From positions 2,750,501 through 2,814,500 of the forward strand of contig NC_060207.1 of NCBI RefSeq assembly GCF_021130785.1: 64,000 nucleotides of DNA, written 5' to 3'. Below, in pieces: positions 58,640 to 64,000 of the stretch. Source of the stretch: Homalodisca vitripennis. Lineage: Eukaryota; Arthropoda; Insecta; Hemiptera; Cicadellidae. Within the stretch, counting starts at the first letter, position 1. Every line of letters begins with the position of its first letter. Below the pieces are notes generated by a model. It saw nothing but the letters and a program-made list of their open reading frames with translations, was not told the DNA's origin and did not search any database. The position numbers and the translations under genes were made by a program.

Positions 58640-61216
58640 TTATGGACTCAAGAGGAAACATCTTGTAAGCAGAACGCTAAAAATCTTGGATGAAAGAATA
58701 GATTGTAGATTAGAAGATAAGGCCAATGTACATAAAATCTTAGATAATAAGCCATTTGTAAATAATATTGAAAACATAGATGATGAGACAATAATAAGTA
58801 CAAATAAAGAAGACGTTACTAATCAAGAAATACCCGAAAATCAAAATAACATAGAAGATTGTACTGAAAAACAAGATAATATTAATTTATTGAGTGATAC
58901 AAAAAGTAATGAGAGTACAGACACAAGCAACATTAAAAACATGTCGGAAAATGATGGTGAAGAAAGAGAACAAAAAAAAAGAAGAAGAATGAGACAAATG
59001 ACGCTACAACAGCGAAGAAAACCTGGACTATAGAACAAACAGATCGTTTAACAAGGATCAAAGTAACTCGTGTCCAGCCGAACAGTAATGGTAATGTCCA
59101 GATTTCAGATATTGATCTTGATCTTTCATCTGACCCTGACGACACCGATGAGGACCCGGATTTCGACATTAACAATGAGCGTACTAAACGAGCAAAATCT
59201 TTTAATTTTGATATTGGAAAAGTTTGCAAGAAGATAAAAAAGCATATCTAGGAACTTAAATGAAACGCTAAATACTTTAAACCGTAATGGAGCAATTGGT
59301 TCACAAATTCAAACAAAGCCAAGTACTTCATTTGCTATGGAGAACAGAAACAGCAATCATGAATGACTCTGATTCACAACCTGAAAATGACAGTCCAAGG
59401 ACTAAGGGTAAAAAGCGTAAAGATCAACCTGATAACTGGTTAAAAACTAAAAACAAAATACTGCGTAACTCTGGGAAAGAATACCAAACTTACAAAAGTA
59501 AAAAAATTGTGAAAGCTAAAAGTTTACAACCACCTTGTGGTGAGAAGTGTAGAATTAAATGTACCAAAAAAGTGAACGAAGAAGAAAGAAAATTGTTGTT
59601 TACAAAATTTTGGGATCTCAAGGACATAAACCGTCAAAGGGATTTCATATCGAAATGTATGCAGCAGGTAAATCCTAAGTATAGGTACGTAAGGCCAGGT
59701 AGTAAGAGGAATATGAACCACGCTTTTTATTTTGATGTTAACAATGTAAAAGTTCGTGTCTGCAAATATTTCTTTACACAGACCTTAGATATTCCAAACC
59801 GTTATATACGAACTGTTGTTTCTAAGCTAGAAACTGGCTTTGTAGCGGAGGATCTGAGGGGTAGGCACGGAAACCACAATCAAGTGGACCCTCAAATGAA
59901 AGAATGTGTAAGGAAACACATCAATTCCATACCAAGAATCGAAAGCCACTATTTACGGCAGCAATCAACTCGTGAGTTCATAGAAGGTGGGAAGACAATT
60001 ACTGATTTATACAGAGACTACAAGGAAGAATACATAAGAAACAACATACCTTTTGTGCATCGTAACATTTACTCACAAATCTTTTACAATGAATTTAATT
60101 TGTCATTCTTCATACCTAAAAAAGATCAATGCGACCTATGTGCCGCTTACAACAACTCTACAGATGAGATATAGTTGGCTTTAAAATCTAAATACGATCA
60201 ACATTTAGCTGAAAAAAGATTGTCTCGAGCAGAAAAGGAACAAGACAAAGCTAAAGTCAATGACAAATTCGTGGTAGCATGTTATGATCTACAGGCTATA
60301 TTTCCAATTCCAAAAGGTGATGTTTCTTTATTTTATTATAAATGTAAGCTCAACTGCCAAAACTTTACAATTTGTGAATTAACAAATAAAAAAAATTGAT
60401 GTGCACTGTTATACTTGGCATGAGGGAGAAGGCGGTAGGGGTGTCAATGAGTTGGGAACATGCGTTTGGAATTTTTTGGTGGAAAAATCAGAAATTTCTG
60501 GAGACCAGCCTATCGAAGTAGTACTATATTCTGATAACTGCTGGGGACAGCAGAAAAATAAATTTATGATTTCTATGTATATGTTCGCTGTAGCACTTTT
60601 GAACATTAGTGCAATCACACACAAATACCTGATAAAAGGTCATACACAAAATGAAGGCGACAGTGCTTACTCTGTAATTGAGAAGTCCGTGAAAAAAACT
60701 CTAAAGTCCGGACCGATTTACGTCCCTTCTCAATACGTTATTAGAGCAGCCAAAAAGACAGGAACTCCTTTCCATGTACATGAGATGTGTCATAATAACT
60801 TTTTTGACATGAAAAAGTTATTTTTTAACTGTGGGTACATAACACCTCAAGAAAAGTCAAAATGTAAAAAAGGAAATAATAGTGATGGAAACTTAAATAA
60901 AGAAGATAATACCCACAGCAATGATGAACTTGATGATGAAACATCTGACAAATTCAAGTTGGGTAAAGCAATTGTTATTAGAATTGAGAAAATTAATCCA
61001 AGCAAGATTTTATTTAAGAATTCATATCAAGATAAGGAGTTCAGAGAACACCAAACAAAAAAGAAGAGGAAACATAAACCGATGACAGACATACAAATGG
61101 AAAAAGCATACCAAAATAAAATCCCTATAAGTGAAAGAAAGAAATCTGACTTAATGAGTTTGATAGATTCTAACCTGGTTCCAAGGTTTTATCAGGACTT
61201 TTTTAAAAATCTTTAA
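58640..61216 (+). pseudogene. Putative DDE/D transposase of the nested transposon
   Basis: A first frame (to 59033) is acidic and ends in a nuclear-localisation-like KKRRRMRQ; the region to 59286 is shifted. From 59287 the frame has CGEKCRIKC (possible zinc ligands), FTKFWDLKDINRQRDFISK, FFTQTLDIPNRYIRTVV (helical), then IPRIESHYLRQQSTREF and KKDQCDLCAAY. After a stop at 60172-60174 it continues with VVACYDLQAIFPIP, and after a shift in the A-run near 60390 with VVLYSDNCWGQQKNKFM and KGHTQNEGDSAYSVIEKSV. The Asp in YDLQ, the Asp in SDNC and an acidic residue in NEGD would fit an RNase H-fold triad. Similar unnamed proteins abound in insects. Only one stop and one or two shifts, so recently dead. 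Confidence 0.7.
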
Positions 61217-62399
61217 ACTTACACCTATGGTATTCATTTAACTACTGACAAATAATTGATGTTATACTTGTACATCTAGTAATAAAATATTTTTTATTGT
61301 TGAAATTGGGTGTTACTTATTCACTATTCCTAAGTGTTATAAAGCTTCACCATTTTCATAAATGCTATTTTATGGTAAAAAGAAAACTGGCACAACTCAA
61401 AATTATTTATTAAAAAAATATTGTTTTATTAAAGTTATTAGTTGATTACTTCAAAACCAATTTTATTAACAATAACATCAGTTACTTTAAGTATAAAAAA
61501 ATCATTAGGCATAAATAATACAACATAGGTTTAGTCTAGATAGTGCAAAAGGTAAGTTTAAAGTTTATTTTGCTTCTGCTGAAAAATGACTATTTTTTAG
61601 TTGTGCCACTATTCTCGTGCATGTGCGATATAGTTTAATTGAAAAAACTGCAGTAAAATTGAAAATAAACAAAATGTGGACATTTTTCATTATACATTGT
61701 ATTATTTACGTGGAAAAATTATTATTTATTTAAATTATATTTTTTTATACCAGTGCTATTTGTAAGCATTAAGCAAAATAATAATGAATCATGCATATTT
61801 AACAATTACGTGGAAATTTTTAAATAAATAAAAAAACAGAATTCGAGTCTTAGTAATTTTGTTTTTAATTTGTATTTTTCATCATATATTTTTTATTTCT
61901 TTACAATATTTTTTACAATTCTTATTGAAATTGAATCAAGAAACCATTATTTCTTTCCAAAAGTTTTTTTTAAATATTTATGTATTTTTTTCAGTGAACT
62001 TAAAAATATAAATATCTTTTTTTCATATTGTACGTCATCTGATCGTGATTCATACCATATTCTACTCAATTTTTCCCTGCTTTTTTAAAATGTAATGATT
62101 GTATCTCCTTTTATTGAAGGAAAAACAAGATCATTATTAAAACTATCACTCAATTATTTTTTAATGTATTTAATGTTGGGATATCACCATCAAAATCTTC
62201 TTTAATTTCGTTAAGGGAAAATTGGCACTCGGATGATTTTTTTAAAGTAATACACGCAGTAACTTATGAAATCTTTAGAATCTACACTCGATGTATGTCT
62301 ACAAGATGTTGAGCTTGTCCCATCATAAAAAGATGACATGCACCTATTATGATAATAAGCTTGAACTTCGTCTGATTCTTTGAGAAAATTCAGTCTAAC
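61217..62399. other. Nested-element 3' end, second part of the outer left TIR, AT-rich interior
   Basis: 61217-61628 is the 3' non-coding part of the nested element, with GGCACAACTCAAAA near 61390. 61633-61745 is the rest of the outer left TIR. 61746-62399 is AT-rich without a visible gene. Confidence 0.7.
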
Positions 62400-62816
62400 T
62401 AACAGACTTTTATTAAATGATTCTGAAACATCTCTTCCCTTTAAAGTTGATAAAATATTTCTTTAGTCTCAACCTTCTGCATGCCGCGAAATGCTCTATT
62501 TTGGTTAAAAGGTTCTTCACAAAAAACACAATGATGCTCAAAATCAAAATCACATGCTTCTTTTATAATCTTCTTCCCAATAGATTTTTTTTCTTGTTTG
62601 TTCTTTGGAAGCTGTAACAATTGATCGAGGTCTATTGTATGCCGATCGACAACCATCATGAATGTGTGCTTCAGTCAATTTCTGAAATGTTTTGTACCGC
62701 TGATCATTGCTTTGTTTACTTGACGAAATAAGAGTATCTATCCCTCGACTTTTTATTTTCACCAAATCTCCATCGCGGCTTTTACAAATGATACAAGAAG
62801 GTACCTTTTCCACCAT
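62400..62816 (-). pseudogene. Small Cys/His-rich protein frame of the outer transposon
   Basis: From the minus-strand ATG at 62814-62816: MVEKVPSCIICKSRDGDLVK, then IDTLISSSKQ, LTEAHIHDGCRSAYNRPRSI. The layout C-x2-C, about 40 residues, H-x3-C resembles the N-terminal zinc-binding part of a common unnamed arthropod protein group linked to transposons. After a frameshift near 62590 it continues with HHCVFCEEPFNQ, another Cys pair. It stops near 62440. No catalytic domain follows, so it is probably the remnant of a larger protein. Function unknown. Confidence 0.5.
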
Positions 62817-63283
62817 TTACATGAATCTATAAAATGCAGAAAGCACGATAAAATTAGTATACTGAAAATACGTAAAAATTACTAGATAAATAGCATGTGT
62901 AAAATTGTATGTACAGAGAAAAAATTTTATGATCTGTATTATTTTTAATAATTTTTTGAATAATTTGTATAAAATTTTGTTTTGCAAAATTTTAAAGTTT
63001 TACTTACGATTTGTATTTGATATGGACAAAAATCTTGTAAATTGCTAATCACGAGGCTTATTTCACGACACTACTCCAATATAACTTGACTGACGACAAA
63101 GCAGCTGCTTATTGAATGCTTAGAAACCTACTGAAACCCATATAATAGAAGAATAGGATTGACCCCGCCCTTTTGCTTCAAGGACACTATTATATACCTG
63201 TACTATATATACCTGTAATCCAACTTTCACATTCAACGATGTTTCTAAACTTTTCAAAATATTCGGAAATTCTTCAACATAAA

Positions 63284-63977
63284 AAAAAATATAATTTAAA
63301 TAAATAATAACAATTTTTCCACGTAAATAATACAATGTATAATGAAAAATGTCAATATTTTGTTTATTTTCAATTTTTCTGCAGTTTTTTCAATTAAACT
63401 ACATATTTTTTATTTCATTTCTTCAAAATAGACAAAAAAAGGGAAATAATGAGCCGTCAGAGAATCCTTTTTGACAAAAAAAATTTTTCAAAATGGTGAT
63501 TGAAAATTATCAAAATATTTTTTTAAAGTGAAATTTTATTATAACGGCTAAATATTTCTTAATGAAAAAAATACAGTATTTTTAGAAGATCACAAAGTAT
63601 ATTTGATCAAACTTTCAGCTCAATCAAACCATTTTTGTAAAAGAAAAAAATTAAAAACAAAAAAATCGGGTTTTTGAATTTTTTTGGGAAATTTTTGAGG
63701 TTAGGGCAAAAATTATTATTACATAAGTTGTAGATTTTTTTATTTCCAACAACTTTTACATTTGACTGTTTTCAATGGGATGCATTGTTTACTCACAAAT
63801 TGCAAAAAACCATTTTCACCCCTAAAAACCACCCCTCCTATACCCCCTAATAGACGATTTTGGTTCGGAATGGTTTTTTTATTTATTTATGATGTATTTG
63901 ACTAAATTGTGCCATTAGTTTGCTGTAAGAAAACATTTATTTATTTGACCATTTTTAACTGCTATATCTCCTGGACT
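63284..63977. repeat. Outer transposon right TIR
   Basis: Uninterrupted reverse-complement copy of the left TIR. It includes the sequence into which the nested element inserted on the left side (about 63385-63410). Confidence 0.9.
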
Positions 63978-64000
63978 ACATTTCTATTTACTATAGAAAA
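63978..64000. repeat. 144-bp satellite resumes
   Basis: ACATTTCTATTTACTATAGA plus AAA continues the unit interrupted at 57162 and runs past the window edge. Confidence 0.9.

Larger units (their letters stand above)
57732..61628 (+). mobile_element. DNA transposon with 37-bp TIRs nested in the outer left TIR
   Basis: The ends are perfect inverted repeats starting TCGCACATGCACGAGAATAG and continuing TGGCACAACTAAAAAAT. TATA flanks both sides (57728-57731 and 61629-61632), so the duplication is TATA or a shorter TA inside it. The undisrupted right TIR of the outer element (about 63395) shows the empty site as AAAAAATATGTAGTTTAATT. The 3.9 kb element encodes one transposase-like gene. The superfamily is uncertain; a 4-bp duplication and long interior would be compatible with Sola-like elements. 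Confidence 0.87.
57163..63977. mobile_element. DNA transposon with about 680-bp TIRs, inserted in the 144-bp array
   Basis: The ends are AGTCCAG and CTGGACT. After about 40 diverged bases, nearly identical inverted repeats follow from the AAATGTTTTCTTACAGCAAA motif. The left TIR is 57163-57731 plus 61633-61745, split by a second transposon. The right TIR is 63284-63977. Without the insert the element is about 2.9 kb. The interior has AT-rich DNA and a minus-strand zinc-finger-like frame (62400-62816) but no transposase I recognise, so it is probably non-autonomous or badly decayed. The 5-bp duplication does not place it in a superfamily with confidence. Confidence 0.87.

Overview
This window is eukaryotic and almost certainly from an arthropod, probably an insect; the repeat families suggest a hemipteran, but this is only a guess. 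It is AT-rich, has no recognisable host gene, tRNA or rRNA, and consists of transposable elements in several nesting layers, satellite arrays, and AT-rich DNA in which I see nothing.

The centrepiece is a 30.5 kb Maverick/Polinton (4517-34975), a virus-like giant DNA transposon. It is bounded by 244-bp terminal inverted repeats that start with AG, flanked by a 6-bp target-site duplication matching at 5 of 6 bases. All its genes read on the + strand: retroviral-type integrase, C2HC zinc-finger module, protein-primed family B DNA polymerase, packaging ATPase, a minor virion protein with a phospholipase A2-like domain, a probable major capsid protein, a small basic core protein, an adenain-type cysteine protease, a fibre-like coiled-coil protein and a penton-like protein. 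Every large gene carries frameshifts or stops, and several catalytic residues are lost (integrase E to K, polymerase exonuclease D to V, polymerase motif C deleted, protease H to Y). It is a dead fossil.

Three younger layers swell the Polinton to about twice its usual size. A 4.5 kb CR1/Jockey-type retrotransposon (8204-12725, minus strand) splits the polymerase gene. A 2.0 kb mariner with 420-bp inverted repeats (29229-31210) lies between two capsid genes. A block of 24-bp minisatellite plus truncated virion-gene start plus Ty3/gypsy pol fragment is repeated two and a half times between 15145 and 27690. From about 17820 to 27580 the sequence is full of single-base indels compared with its own copies, which looks like uncorrected long-read gap filling.

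Right of the Polinton come AT-rich DNA (34982-38240), a 128-bp satellite (38250-40250), an (AG)n run abutting a second CR1/Jockey-type element (40540-43030, minus), a 135-bp higher-order repeat joined to an RT fragment (43485-44530), another RT 3' fragment (45709-46340), a 148-bp satellite of exactly 13 units (49402-51330), Helitron remnants (about 51980-53650) and a 144-bp satellite (55660 to the window end).

The last array is interrupted by a transposon (57163-63977) with about 680-bp inverted repeats and a 5-bp duplication. That transposon's left inverted repeat is itself split by a second transposon (57732-61628) carrying a putative DDE/D transposase gene. Here the insertion order can be read directly from empty sites present in the same window.
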